64,000 bases of DNA. It comes from a bacterium HR28 (GTDB taxonomy: Bacteria > Chloroflexota > Chloroflexia > Thermomicrobiales > Thermomicrobiaceae). Shown here in pieces: positions 51,995 to 61,171 of this stretch (position 1 is the stretch's first letter; each line of letters begins with the position of its first letter). Position numbers and translations under genes: made by a program. The notes under the pieces are model-generated. The model searched no databases. It was not told the DNA's origin and saw only the letters and a program-made list of their open reading frames with translations. The DNA is taken from contig BEIE01000002.1 in assembly GCA_002898255.1 (NCBI GenBank), forward strand, positions 496,001 to 560,000, given 5' to 3'.

Positions 51995-52896
51995 GGGCGA
52001 GCGGAGGGCGAGCAGAGTTGCCAGGTCGGCCGGCTGGGCTGCAGCAGTCGCCGCTGAGCGGGAAGCGGATTGCCTTTATCGGCTGCGGCGTGATGGCGGA
52101 GGCGATGGCAGCGGCGCTGTTGCGTGCTGGGCTGGTGAGTGTGCACCAGCTGACGGGCGGTGAACCGAACGCACGACGACGGCAGGAGCTCCTGGCTCGG
52201 CTGGGGATGGAGACGACGGCGGACAACGTGGTGGCGGCCGCGGGGGCGGATCTGGTTGTGCTCTCGGTGAAGCCGCAGACGCTGGATGCGGCGATGCGCG
52301 ATCTGGCTGGACGACTGGCGCCGGAGCAAGTGGTGCTCTCGATTGTGGCGGGGGCGACACTCCAGCGACTGCAGGAGGGGTTGCAACACGAGCGAGTAGT
52401 GCGCTCAATGCCGAACACGCCGGCACAGATCGGCTATGGGGCGACCGTGTGGTGCCCCGCACCAGCAGTGACCGCGGAGGACGAGCGGCTCGTGCGGGCC
52501 GTCTTGGAGGCGATGGGGCTGGCGATCCGAGTCGACAACGAAGACTTTGTCGATATGGCGACGGCGTTGAGCGGGACGGGGCCAGCCTACGTCTTTTTGA
52601 TCATGGAGGCACTGATCGACGCGGGTGTTCACCTGGGATTCTCGCGGAGCGTGGCGGAGCAGCTCGTGCAGCAGACGATCTTGGGCTCGGTACTGTTTGC
52701 GCGGGAGACCGGAAAGCACCCAGCGGAACTGCGGAACATGGTCACGACGCCCGGTGGGACATCGGCAGCAGCGCTCTACGAGATGGAGCGGGGTGGACTG
52801 CGGACAGTCATCGCGCGGGCAGTCTGGGCGGCCTACCGGCGGGCGAAAGAACTGGGCGCGGGCAAACCGAACGGTGGGCCGAGTGACCTGGCGTGA
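51991..52896 (+). CDS. proC: Pyrroline-5-carboxylate reductase
   Basis: The product (301 aa) reduces pyrroline-5-carboxylate to proline. NADP site IAFIGCGVMAEAMA, SVKPQ, VRSMPNTPA and the C-terminal signature TALSGTGPAYVFLIMEAL, TTPGGTS are present. The GTG at 51991 overlaps the stop of the upstream gene and follows GGAAGAAGAGGA; an extension of about 27 residues precedes the Rossmann fold. The stop is 3 bp from the convergent next gene. Confidence 0.93.
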   Translation: MRASGGRAELPGRPAGLQQSPLSGKRIAFIGCGVMAEAMAAALLRAGLVSVHQLTGGEPNARRRQELLARLGMETTADNVVAAAGADLVVLSVKPQTLDAAMRDLAGRLAPEQVVLSIVAGATLQRLQEGLQHERVVRSMPNTPAQIGYGATVWCPAPAVTAEDERLVRAVLEAMGLAIRVDNEDFVDMATALSGTGPAYVFLIMEALIDAGVHLGFSRSVAEQLVQQTILGSVLFARETGKHPAELRNMVTTPGGTSAAALYEMERGGLRTVIARAVWAAYRRAKELGAGKPNGGPSDLA

Positions 52897-52899
52897 GGG

Positions 52900-54624
52900 T
52901 CACTGTGGTGCGCGCAGGCTCGGGATGAGCTTGACGACGCGGCCGGTGCCCGCATCGGCGACGTAAAGCGTTCCGTCGAGACCGACCGTCATCGAGACAG
53001 GGTGCACAAGGCCGCTCAAGAAGGGGAACAGGTCGGCACCTTCCCCATCGGCGCGAGGGACGGCACGCAGGAGGGCGCCAACCGTGTCGCGGGTGCCCCA
53101 GAAGAAGAGCGTCCCGGGGATCGGGTCAGCCCAGAGTTGGGCAGTATAGGCCAGGCCACCGAGGGGAGTGAAACCGATCGGAAGTTCGAGGAATGGGCGT
53201 CGACTTGTGGTACCGGTGGTCAGGTCTAGACGTTCCACCCGAGTGTGGCTGTCGCCGGAGTCGACGACAGCGAAGAGGAGTTCGCCCCAGGTGAAGAGAC
53301 GAACGAGCCCGGAGGGAGCAGGAACGAGGGGGAAAGCTCGGTCGTCCTGGATGACCAACACCAATGCTGACATTGGTGACTCTCTCGTGGTTGTCGCTAG
53401 GTAGACACGGCCACGCTGGTCGGCGACGGGGGCTCCAGCAGGACCGGGGAGTGGGTGGAGGCCAAGCGGGAGGAGTTGTGTCCGGTCGGCAATGCCATCG
53501 CCGTCGTCGTCGCGGAGGCGGGTGAGGCCGCGGTCGTCGGCGACGTAGACCCATGGGCCAGCGGTGGCGAGTCCTCGTGGGTTGATGAAGCCGGAGGCGA
53601 AGGTTGTCAGGCGTGCAGCGCGTCCCTCAGCATCCTCGGCGGTGACAAGGAGAAGGGAACCGCCGGCAGTGAGGATGAGGACGTTGCCATCCGGAGCGAG
53701 CGCGAGGTCAACCGGATCACGCACACCCTCAAGGAAGAGCCCGGCGCGGAAGTCCTGGGGAACAGTGAGAGGCAATTCGGCGCCCGGAAGCGGGGACGGC
53801 CAAGGCTTGGAGGGATCGACACCATAGCGCCAGCGGTAGTAATGGCGACCAGTATTGGCGATGGTGAAGCGCTGGTCGGTGGGGAGAGAGGGGGTATAGA
53901 CGAGGATGCGGCGCTCGAAGACTTGGATCAGGGACGGGAGCGCTGTTGTGCCGCGCCGGTAATAGGCCCACACCGGTTCGCTGATGGGATATCCGAACGT
54001 TTCGACCCAGGCGTCTGGTCCGAGCGGGGAACGATCGAAAAGCGCGACGGTCACGTCTGGTAGGTTGTGGCCGGTCGCTGAGACGAAACGACCGGGACGC
54101 ACTGGGGCCGGTGGAGAGTCAGTGTGGAGTGTGCCATCAGCGGTGAGCCACTCCTCAAGTGGCCGGTTGGTCGTCGTGCGGTCGCTTGCGGGCGTTGCGA
54201 CAAGGCGCGCGAGCGCGGCATAGGTGGGAACGCGGGGGTCGGGTGAGCCGCCGTCGATGGGGAGATCTGGTGGAGGGCGGCGAGCGACGAGGTCACTGCC
54301 GAGCGCGATCTGGCCGGTGGTGAGTTCCCAGGCGAGGCGACCTTGCGTGACCAGGGTGCGGGAGGACCCGGCCTGGGCGGTGAGTTCCATGCGACCGCGG
54401 TCGAAATACTGGACGAGGCGGCGGCCGGCGGGAGCATCAGTGTAGGGCTCGATACGCCAGGCAAGCGGTGTTTGCCCCCAAAGGTCAAGTTGCCCGTTCT
54501 GCTGCTTGAGCCAAAGTTGCTCAAAGGCAGGGCTGGCGAAGGGTGGGGTGCTGGCCTCACGAACCGGCAGGGCTGCAACGAGCGCCGTGACTGCTGCAAG
54601 GACGACAAGGGCTTGCTTCCACAC
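52900..54624 (-). CDS. Exported FGYP-family protein with C-terminal beta-propeller
   Basis: The product (574 aa) has a signal sequence (VWKQALVVLAAVTALVAALPV), an N-terminal part related to the other FGYP-family proteins (LVQYFDRGRMELT, LAWELTTGQIALG, ATGHNLPDV, ETFGYPISEPVW, IQVFERRILVYTP, IANTGRHYYRWRYG) and, from about residue 300, a propeller with NHL/ScyD-like blades (DPVDLALAPDGNVLILT, GLDGTLYVADAG). The GTG at 54624 follows GGGAGGG with good spacing. The order of parts is the reverse of the protein at 45524-47440. Confidence 0.82.
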   Translation of the reverse strand: MWKQALVVLAAVTALVAALPVREASTPPFASPAFEQLWLKQQNGQLDLWGQTPLAWRIEPYTDAPAGRRLVQYFDRGRMELTAQAGSSRTLVTQGRLAWELTTGQIALGSDLVARRPPPDLPIDGGSPDPRVPTYAALARLVATPASDRTTTNRPLEEWLTADGTLHTDSPPAPVRPGRFVSATGHNLPDVTVALFDRSPLGPDAWVETFGYPISEPVWAYYRRGTTALPSLIQVFERRILVYTPSLPTDQRFTIANTGRHYYRWRYGVDPSKPWPSPLPGAELPLTVPQDFRAGLFLEGVRDPVDLALAPDGNVLILTAGGSLLLVTAEDAEGRAARLTTFASGFINPRGLATAGPWVYVADDRGLTRLRDDDGDGIADRTQLLPLGLHPLPGPAGAPVADQRGRVYLATTTRESPMSALVLVIQDDRAFPLVPAPSGLVRLFTWGELLFAVVDSGDSHTRVERLDLTTGTTSRRPFLELPIGFTPLGGLAYTAQLWADPIPGTLFFWGTRDTVGALLRAVPRADGEGADLFPFLSGLVHPVSMTVGLDGTLYVADAGTGRVVKLIPSLRAPQ

Positions 54625-55086
54625 CGGCGACCCTCCCGTGATCGCTCCTCCAGAGTACCAACGAGCAAGCGGTGCACGCAGGTGCGGATGTGTGTCGAGG
54701 AGGGTGACGGTGAGGCGGTTGCTCACAACCTCATGTGGGCGGGGTAGACGACGAGAGCAAGTGGTGCCGAGCGGGGATGAGTGACGATGGCCAGTGTTCC
54801 ACTGGAGGTGGGTATACGGTCACGCATGGTGTGGCCTGGGTTGGAGTCCTGTGCATCAGATGGGGAAGAGGCAAGAAGATGTGCAGTCGCAGGAAGCGTG
54901 AGGCGGGGTGGTGGACTGGCGTGGTGATGGCCGGTGGAGCAGCAGGGACGGTGAACTGGTGGACGCGCCTTCGACCGTGACGGCTGTGCATTGTCCCTCC
55001 TGGCGCGTCCACAAATCCTCGCCCCAGGTGTGACGGATAGTCAGTGAGCGAGGGGAGTGTGCACAGTGCGCTTCCTGTCTGAACAG
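54625..55086. other. 462-bp divergent intergenic region
   Basis: No gene was recognised. The right end holds the promoter of the HAD-kinase operon (listed separately). Confidence 0.45.
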
Positions 55087-55128
55087 TTGCGTTGAGCGGC
55101 ACAAGGGCCTACGATTCGACTCAACGCA
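55087..55128 (+). promoter_or_regulatory. Promoter with 9-bp inverted repeat for the HAD-PfkB operon
   Basis: TTGCGT (55087-55092) and TACGAT (55110-55115) are 17 bp apart. A perfect inverted repeat, TGCGTTGAG (55088-55096) and CTCAACGCA (55120-55128), covers the -35 element and the likely start site near 55122. Two operator halves so placed would suit a dimeric or looping repressor; LacI, IclR and GntR families often control such sugar-acid kinases. Confidence 0.65.
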
Positions 55129-55146
55129 TGGTGCGGAGGGTGGCGT

Positions 55147-55815
55147 TTGGCTGAGCGAGCGATTGAAGCAGTCGTCTTGGACGTGTATGGGACACTGTTC
55201 GGATTTGGGCGGCTGGCGGAGCGGGCGCGGGCGATTGTTGGTGATCTGCCTCTCCTCGACCACTGGAGGACGAAGCAACTGGAACAGAGCTTCCTCCGGA
55301 CAATCCTCGGAGAGTACGTCGACTTTTGGAAAGTGACGGAGGAAGCACTCGACGCCGTCTGTGCGCAGCTCGAGCTGGAACTGATGCCGGAGGAGCGGGA
55401 GCACCTGTTGCACGGGTGGCTGGAACTCGACCCGTTCCCAGAAGTGCAGGGGGCATTGGAACTCTTGCGCGAGCGTGGGCAGCGCCTGGCTGTTCTCTCT
55501 AACGGGAGTCCAGCGATGCTCGAGTCGCTCCTCCAGCACGCCGAACTCGATACGTTGTTCGAGGTGGTCTTGAGTGCGGATGCGGTGCGCCGTTACAAAC
55601 CCTCGCCCGCGGTCTACGCGCTTGCGCCGGCGGCGCTCGTAGTACCGCCGGAGCGAATCATGTTTTGCTCGGCGAATGGGTTCGATGTGGCGGGTGCGCT
55701 CCGGTTCGGCTTTCAGGTCTGCTGGGTGAACCGGGGGAATACGAAGCTGGATGCGCTAGGGAAGCAGCCGCACTTCACGGTGCACTCCCTCCTGGAGCTC
55801 GTGGAGTACCTGTGA
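55147..55815 (+). CDS. HAD-superfamily hydrolase, haloacid dehalogenase type II-like
   Basis: The product (222 aa) has all HAD motifs: DVYGTLFGF with the nucleophile Asp, LSNGSP, RYKPSP with the Lys and SANGFDVAGA. The motifs and length are those of L-2-haloacid dehalogenases, though many relatives are phosphatases or of unknown role. The start is TTG at 55147 with GGAGG upstream. Its stop overlaps the kinase start (GTGA), so the two form an operon. Confidence 0.85.
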   Translation: MAERAIEAVVLDVYGTLFGFGRLAERARAIVGDLPLLDHWRTKQLEQSFLRTILGEYVDFWKVTEEALDAVCAQLELELMPEEREHLLHGWLELDPFPEVQGALELLRERGQRLAVLSNGSPAMLESLLQHAELDTLFEVVLSADAVRRYKPSPAVYALAPAALVVPPERIMFCSANGFDVAGALRFGFQVCWVNRGNTKLDALGKQPHFTVHSLLELVEYL

Positions 55816-56789
55816 GAGGGGCGGACGTGCGCTGGGACGTGGCGAGTTTTGGGGAAACGATGATCCGCCTCGCCGTGCCGGTGGGGGAGCGACTCGAGAC
55901 AACGACCCGACTCGACGTGGGGATCGGCGGTGCGGAAGCGAACGTGCTGGTGGCGCTGGCCCGGCTTGGGCGTCGGACGGCGTGGGCATCCGTGTTGCCG
56001 CGGAATCCCTTGGGAGAGCGGATCGCACGGGAACTTGCCTGGCATGGGGTGGACACGTCATTGGTTCAGTGGGTCGAGCGGGGACGCGTGGGCGTGTACT
56101 TCCTCGACACTGGGATACCGCCGCGCCCAACAATGGTGCTCTACGACCGAGCCGGATCGGCAATAGCCTCTGTCGATCCTGAGGTATTTCCCGTCGAGTG
56201 GACCGCAGAGACTCGCTGGCTCCATCTGACTGGGATCACCCCGGCCTTAAGTGAGGGATGCCAGCAAATTGCTTGGAAGCTCCTCCTGCGAGCTCGGGCG
56301 TTGGGCGTACCCGTTTCGTTCGACGTGAATTATCGGAGTCGGCTGTGGAGTAGTGAGGAAGCGGCACAGGCTCTCGCGCCGTTCTGCGCCCAGGTAACGG
56401 TCCTGTTGTGTGGTGAGGGGGACGCGCGAACGCTGTGGGGCTTCGAAGGGGCACCAGAGCAGATTGTGGCTGGCCTGGCAGAGCGGTTTGGTGCAGCGGT
56501 GACGGTGGTGACACTGGGCGACGGCGGAGCCATTGCCCTGACGCGCGATGGGAACCTGGTCAAAATCGGAGCACTGCCTGCCACGGTTATCGACCGGGTA
56601 GGAGCAGGAGACGCGTTTGCTGCCGGTTTTCTGCACGGTTATGTGGATGACGGCGATCTTGAGCGGGCGATGCGCTACGGAACGGCCTTAGCCGCCTTGA
56701 AGCTCACGGTGCGTGGGGATCTGGCCCTCGTCACGGCTGCGGAACTCGAGGCAGCGCTCCGAGACGTGCGAAGAACAATCGTGCGGTGA
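55812..56789 (+). CDS. PfkB-family sugar kinase (2-keto-3-deoxygluconate kinase-like)
   Basis: The product (325 aa) is a ribokinase-fold kinase. The GG substrate-lid region IGGAEANVLVALARLG and the catalytic anion hole DRVGAGDAFAAGFLHG (Asp base) are clear; DVNYRSRLW is typical of the 2-keto-3-deoxygluconate kinase branch. The start is GTG at 55812 (overlapping the HAD stop) or GTG at 55827 after GAGAGGGG. Substrate is inferred from motif likeness only. Confidence 0.87.
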   Translation: MRGADVRWDVASFGETMIRLAVPVGERLETTTRLDVGIGGAEANVLVALARLGRRTAWASVLPRNPLGERIARELAWHGVDTSLVQWVERGRVGVYFLDTGIPPRPTMVLYDRAGSAIASVDPEVFPVEWTAETRWLHLTGITPALSEGCQQIAWKLLLRARALGVPVSFDVNYRSRLWSSEEAAQALAPFCAQVTVLLCGEGDARTLWGFEGAPEQIVAGLAERFGAAVTVVTLGDGGAIALTRDGNLVKIGALPATVIDRVGAGDAFAAGFLHGYVDDGDLERAMRYGTALAALKLTVRGDLALVTAAELEAALRDVRRTIVR

Positions 56790-56977
56790 GGAGTACCGCC
56801 GCGCGATGGATTGCTCTCACCAGCGGAACTCTTCGGCGCACGCTGACCGGAAGAGCCTCTGCCGCACTCGTGCATTTGGGAACCAACGACGGTGCAGGCC
56901 ATCCCCGGGCCGCGCCACGAGCAAAGTGGAGAATGGTGAACGGCACTGCTCTCCGCCTGAGGGTGCTGTGTGATACC

Positions 56978-57493
56978 TCAGGGATGCTCCTGGCCCTGGA
57001 AGCGCCCGGTATAGCGGGCACGGCCGACACATTCTTCGAGGATGATCTGGCAGATGCGAATTCCCGGACGAATGGCAAGCGGGATGGGGCCAGCGTTGTT
57101 CATCTCCAGCACCTGGCGCGTACGAACCATGCCCGGCTGGATGAAGTTGGCGGTCACATGCACCATGAGCCCGACACGGGCAAACCGGCTGCGTCCCTGA
57201 ATCCAGCCACAGATGTAGTCAGGCAACGTGAGTCGTTCTTCGGTGATGCCGAGTACTGCTTGGCCCGGGAGGAGGAGCAGGTGATCATCAACGGTGACGA
57301 GCTCGGTGACCTCACGGTGATCAGTGTCCTCGGTCACGTGGAGAATTTCGCGGGCATGGCGGAAGAGGCGGAACTCACGGCCGAGGTGGAGATCGATCGA
57401 GGCCGGACCGACCTGCGAGGGGTCGAAGGGTTCAATGACGATCTCGCCTGCCTCAATGAGCCGAAGAATTTCTGGTCGCGTGAGGACGCCCAT
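56978..57493 (-). CDS. dcd: dCTP deaminase
   Basis: The product (171 aa) deaminates dCTP to dUTP. Motifs: VGPASIDLHLGREF, QGRSRFARVGLMVHVTA (Ser and Arg of the active site) and the catalytic Glu in VLEMNN. The usual PGF-x-G segment reads PGMVRTRQ, a divergence near the active site. Length is normal. GGAG lies before the ATG. It follows the amidase gene in the same direction by 89 bp. Confidence 0.87.
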   Translation of the reverse strand: MGVLTRPEILRLIEAGEIVIEPFDPSQVGPASIDLHLGREFRLFRHAREILHVTEDTDHREVTELVTVDDHLLLLPGQAVLGITEERLTLPDYICGWIQGRSRFARVGLMVHVTANFIQPGMVRTRQVLEMNNAGPIPLAIRPGIRICQIILEECVGRARYTGRFQGQEHP

Positions 57494-57582
57494 TGTCTGG
57501 CTCCGTTCGTGACGGTCAGCTGAGTCCCAAAACGCTGCGATATCTTGCCGAATCTGTCAAGGGTCGCCCAAGCTGTTTTGGG

Positions 57583-58887
57583 CTAGGTGAGTGGTGGCGG
57601 TGGAAGGCCAGGAAGGATGCGCTCGCACCAGGCAGCGACGTGGAGGAGATGGCGGTCATGGCCGTAGCGAGCGACGAGTTGCGTGGCGAGGGGTAGTCCG
57701 TCGCGTGTCAATCCGCTGGGGACGGAGATAGCCGGCGTTCCCAGGAGTGTCCAGACAGCTTGGAAGCGACGGTCACCGGTTGTTTCACGGCCTGGCGCCG
57801 GACCAGAGGCAGTGGGAAGCAGGGCCGCGTCGGCCTGGGCGAGGAAGGTGTCGAGCAGTGCTCCCAAGCGCCGGCGGAGACGACGCGCATGCAGGAGCGC
57901 GCCCGACGGGATAAGCTGGCCCACCTCGACCGCGGAACGCAGGCGCGGACCGTAGGCGTCTGGGTGGCGCTCAAGCATCTGCTGGTGGAGCGCACCCATT
58001 TCGGCGAGCATGATGACGTGATGGACAGCGAGGAGGAGTCCCACATCGACCGGCAGACGCCGCTCCTCAACACGAGCGCCGGCCTCGCGGAAGCGACGGG
58101 CCACGTCAAGGAGGTGCTCGGCCACCTCAGGCTCAGCGAGTTCGAGGAAATCGACGAGGAGGAGGAGACGCGGTGGCTCAGTCAGGAGCGGAAGCTCAAG
58201 ACGTTGATGAGCGCAGAGCGCGACGTAGACGTAGGCTGCGTCTTCCACCGAGCGGACAAAGAGACCGAGGTGGTCGAGTGTCCAGGCGAGGGGGATCACG
58301 CCGTCAAGAGGAAGCCAGCCGAGGCTCGGCTTGAAACCGACGACGCCGCAGTAGGCCGCGGGACGAAGCACAGAGCCGGCGGTCTGTGTTCCGACGGCAA
58401 GGGGGACTTGGCGGGCAGCGACAGCCGCGCCTGATCCGGAACTGGAGCCACCGGGGGTGCGTTCCGGGTTCCAGGGGTTGCGTGTCGGTGCCGGATCAGC
58501 GAACGCGAGCTGGGTGGTGTGGGTCTTGCCAAGGACAACTGCACCGAGTTCGCGCAGGCGCGCGACGATCGTCGCATCTGCTTGAGCGGGGCGATCAGAC
58601 AAGGGTGCGAAGCCGGCACGGGTCGGTAGGCCAGCGACATCGATCACATCCTTGAGGCCAACGGGAACACCGTGGAGCGGGAGGACGGTACCGCGGGTCG
58701 CGAGTCGATCAAGCCGCTCGGCCTCGCGGAGTGCGCCATCGCGATCGATCTCGGCCCAGGCCTGGAGAGTGGGATCGGTGCGATCGATCCACTCGAGGAG
58801 CGCTTGGACGAGCTCGGTGGCGCTCAGTTCTCGTTGGCGGATACGGAGCGGGATCTCGCGAACGGAAAGCTGGATCAGCGCAGTCAT
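57583..58887 (-). CDS. Amidase (amidase-signature family)
   Basis: The product (434 aa) has the Ser-cisSer-Lys triad of the amidase-signature family: Lys in GVPVGLKDVID, the cis-Ser in TPGGSSSGSGAAVA and the nucleophile Ser in GTQTAGSVLRPA. Its N-terminus lacks extra domains. It is coupled by an ATGA overlap to a small upstream gene resembling a GatC/AtzG subunit, an arrangement as in AtzE-AtzG. Substrate unknown. Confidence 0.9.
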   Translation of the reverse strand: MTALIQLSVREIPLRIRQRELSATELVQALLEWIDRTDPTLQAWAEIDRDGALREAERLDRLATRGTVLPLHGVPVGLKDVIDVAGLPTRAGFAPLSDRPAQADATIVARLRELGAVVLGKTHTTQLAFADPAPTRNPWNPERTPGGSSSGSGAAVAARQVPLAVGTQTAGSVLRPAAYCGVVGFKPSLGWLPLDGVIPLAWTLDHLGLFVRSVEDAAYVYVALCAHQRLELPLLTEPPRLLLLVDFLELAEPEVAEHLLDVARRFREAGARVEERRLPVDVGLLLAVHHVIMLAEMGALHQQMLERHPDAYGPRLRSAVEVGQLIPSGALLHARRLRRRLGALLDTFLAQADAALLPTASGPAPGRETTGDRRFQAVWTLLGTPAISVPSGLTRDGLPLATQLVARYGHDRHLLHVAAWCERILPGLPPPPLT

Positions 58888-59087
58888 GAGCGGTCAACCC
58901 TTTCGATCGGGAAATCGACCGGTGACTCAGCATGGAAGTTGAGCGGTTCACTGAGGACACGAGCGACGGCCTCGGCCATGGCACGGAGTTCGTCCGTGAG
59001 GACAGCGGCGCGCTCAGAACCGAAGCGGAGTTCTGCGCTCGTGCGGAGGATCGTGAACCACTGGTCGCTGGTGCGTTCGGTGGCCAT
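58884..59087 (-). CDS. Small GatC/AtzG-like amidase partner
   Basis: The product (67 aa) is a short helical protein (TDELRAMAEAVARVLSEPLNF...FPIERV) whose stop overlaps the amidase ATG by 4 bp. GatC and AtzG are small helical subunits that wrap around amidase-signature enzymes and are encoded next to them; the size, position and C-terminal proline/acidic pattern fit, although similarity is weak. GGAG precedes the ATG at 59087. Confidence 0.6.
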   Translation of the reverse strand: MATERTSDQWFTILRTSAELRFGSERAAVLTDELRAMAEAVARVLSEPLNFHAESPVDFPIERVDRS

Positions 59088-59676
59088 GGTCGGACTCCAT
59101 CCCACTCCACAACAACGCAGGGAGTGTGAGGGGAGAGCGGGGTGATTGTCAAGGGTGGGGGATTCTGTCCGGTCTGCTGCCGACGATCTCCTGTGAGCAA
59201 TCTCTCGCCCGATTCACCTCATCGAAGGAGCGTGCCGATCTCCTCGACCGACCCATTCGGACGTGTTATTCGCAGCACCGGTCTTGCGTCCGAAGGAGCA
59301 CCCCCAACGGCTTCCTTCACTGGGTGAGGACTCTCTTCGGAGTCGGTGCTCTGCAGCTGGTCGAACGCGTGTGGCAGCGCGGGCACCCAGGGCTAGCTAA
59401 TGCCGCGCCGGGGCAAGGACAGGAAGGAACCGGTTGTGCGGTTCGCCGGATTGAGTTAAGCTATAACCTGAAGACTCTGTAGGACACAGGAGAGAGTGAT
59501 AGTGGGGGAGAGCGGGCCAAGGCGCGCAGGCTGACTGGGAGGTGCTTTCGCTCAGTGCGTCGCTTGGCAGGAGGCGTTGCGTCTAGAGGATGAGCATCCT
59601 ATGGCAGCCCGTGGACCACCAAATCGGCGGACGACCGGGAGTATCTTTGGCCTGACGTACGAAGAGGGGGCAAGCG
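59088..59676. other. 589-bp divergent intergenic region
   Basis: No gene could be supported. A possible promoter toward the demethylase gene, TTGTGC (59434-59439) and TAAGCT (59457-59462) with 17-bp spacing, would give a leader of about 210 nt. Confidence 0.35.
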
Positions 59677-61107
59677 ATGGCTGCTGCACAGGAGTTCCGG
59701 TCGTTGCAGCATCTCATCGACTCTGTGCCGAATATCGTGGATTACCTCTTTGGGAACCAGAAAAGCGCACTGACCCCCTTTATCACCTTGCTCCAACCAT
59801 CACCCCATGTCTTGCCCGAGTTCACAAATTGGCGCGACGAGCAGCGGTCCTGGTGGGAGTCGGTGGGGCTCTCTGACCAGTCGTTCCACATGGTGAACCT
59901 CTGGGTGCGCGGGCGCGACGCGGTGCGGCTGCTGGAGTCGCTTGGCGTCAATAGTTTCAAGACGTTTGGGCCGGGGAAAGCCAAGCAGTTCGTGGCCTGT
60001 GCGCCAAGCGGGCACATCATCGGAGACGCCATCCTGTACTGTATCGAACCAGAAACCATGCTCCTTGTTGGTGCCGATATGACGATGAACTGGATCAAGT
60101 ACAACGCAGTGACAGGTGGCTTTGATGTCACGATCGAGGAAGACCCGCTCTTTGCGTTGAATCCGTCTGGACGACGGACAGTGTATCGCTTCGAGATAGA
60201 AGGGCCGAACGCGACACCCTTGCTCGAAACACTGATCGGTGGGCCGATCCCAGAGATCAAGTTCTTCAACTTCGTTGAGCTACCAATTGCTGGTCGCCCG
60301 GTGTGGGTAATGCGACACAGTATGACTGGTTCGCCGGGGTTCGAACTCTCCGGGCCGTGGGAGGACCGCGAGACGGTCCTTGACGCGCTGGTGGAAGCTG
60401 GGAAGCGGTTCGGTCTGCGGCGACTGGGGCCACTTGCGTACTTCACGAATGCGTTGGAGTCCGGATGGTTCGCTGCTCCCTTGCCAGCCATCTATACCGG
60501 CGAGGAGCTCCGGCCGTACCGGGAGTGGCTCCCCGCGACCTCGGCCGAAGCCACCCGGGCGCTTGGTGGGAGCTTCTATTCGCCGAACATTGAGGACTAC
60601 TATGTAACCCCTTACGAACTCGGGTATGAGCGGATTATCAAGTTCGACCACGAGTTCGTGGGCCGACCAGCCCTCGAGCAACTGCGCGAGCGACCGCGGC
60701 GCCGAAAGGTGACGCTGGTCTGGAATACCGATGACGTGTTGGCCCTGATGCGTGCGGCACTTTTTGACGACGGTACACCAGCAAAATACCTTGACCTGCC
60801 TGTGGCCCAATATGCAGTGTGGAAGTACGACCAAGTGCGAAACCTGCGAGGAGAAACGATCGGGATCTCGCAGTGGACCGGATATCTCGCAACCGAGCGG
60901 CGAGTCGTTTCGCTTGGCCTGGTGCAAGAGGAAGAAGCTACACCGGGGACCGAGGTGGTCGTGGTATGGGGCGAAAGCGACGGTGGGGAGCGGAGCCAGC
61001 CGTGGATCGAGCGGCACCGGCCGTTCGAAGTACGAGCAACTGTGGCTCCCGTACCGCTGAGTCGCGTGGCGCAGGAGTACTGGGCGCAGGTAAAGGGGCG
61101 TCGCTAA
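59677..61107 (+). CDS. GcvT-fold O-demethylase-like protein (LigM/DesA type)
   Basis: The product (476 aa) has the tetrahydrofolate-binding aminomethyltransferase fold. Length and segments such as VNLWVRGRDAVRLLESLGVNSF, RHSMTGSPGFELSGPWEDRE and NTDDVLALMRAAL match vanillate/3-O-methylgallate and syringate O-demethylases of the LigM/DesA group more than glycine-cleavage GcvT. It would move a methyl group from a methoxyaromatic (or similar) to tetrahydrofolate. No ring-cleavage genes are nearby, so the substrate is open. GAGGGGG precedes the ATG. Confidence 0.8.
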   Translation: MAAAQEFRSLQHLIDSVPNIVDYLFGNQKSALTPFITLLQPSPHVLPEFTNWRDEQRSWWESVGLSDQSFHMVNLWVRGRDAVRLLESLGVNSFKTFGPGKAKQFVACAPSGHIIGDAILYCIEPETMLLVGADMTMNWIKYNAVTGGFDVTIEEDPLFALNPSGRRTVYRFEIEGPNATPLLETLIGGPIPEIKFFNFVELPIAGRPVWVMRHSMTGSPGFELSGPWEDRETVLDALVEAGKRFGLRRLGPLAYFTNALESGWFAAPLPAIYTGEELRPYREWLPATSAEATRALGGSFYSPNIEDYYVTPYELGYERIIKFDHEFVGRPALEQLRERPRRRKVTLVWNTDDVLALMRAALFDDGTPAKYLDLPVAQYAVWKYDQVRNLRGETIGISQWTGYLATERRVVSLGLVQEEEATPGTEVVVVWGESDGGERSQPWIERHRPFEVRATVAPVPLSRVAQEYWAQVKGRR

Positions 61108-61115
61108 GAGGCGGC

Positions 61116-61150
61116 CTGGCAGGGGACGGTGAAGCACCGTCCCCTGCCAG
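61116..61150. terminator. Perfect 16-bp hairpin between convergent genes
   Basis: The arms 61116-61131 and 61135-61150 are perfectly complementary, with a 3-nt loop. It lies between the stops of the demethylase (+) and the exported protein (-) and probably serves both. No T-run on either side. Confidence 0.7.
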
Positions 61151-61171
61151 ATCCCTAACAAGTTCACGGGC

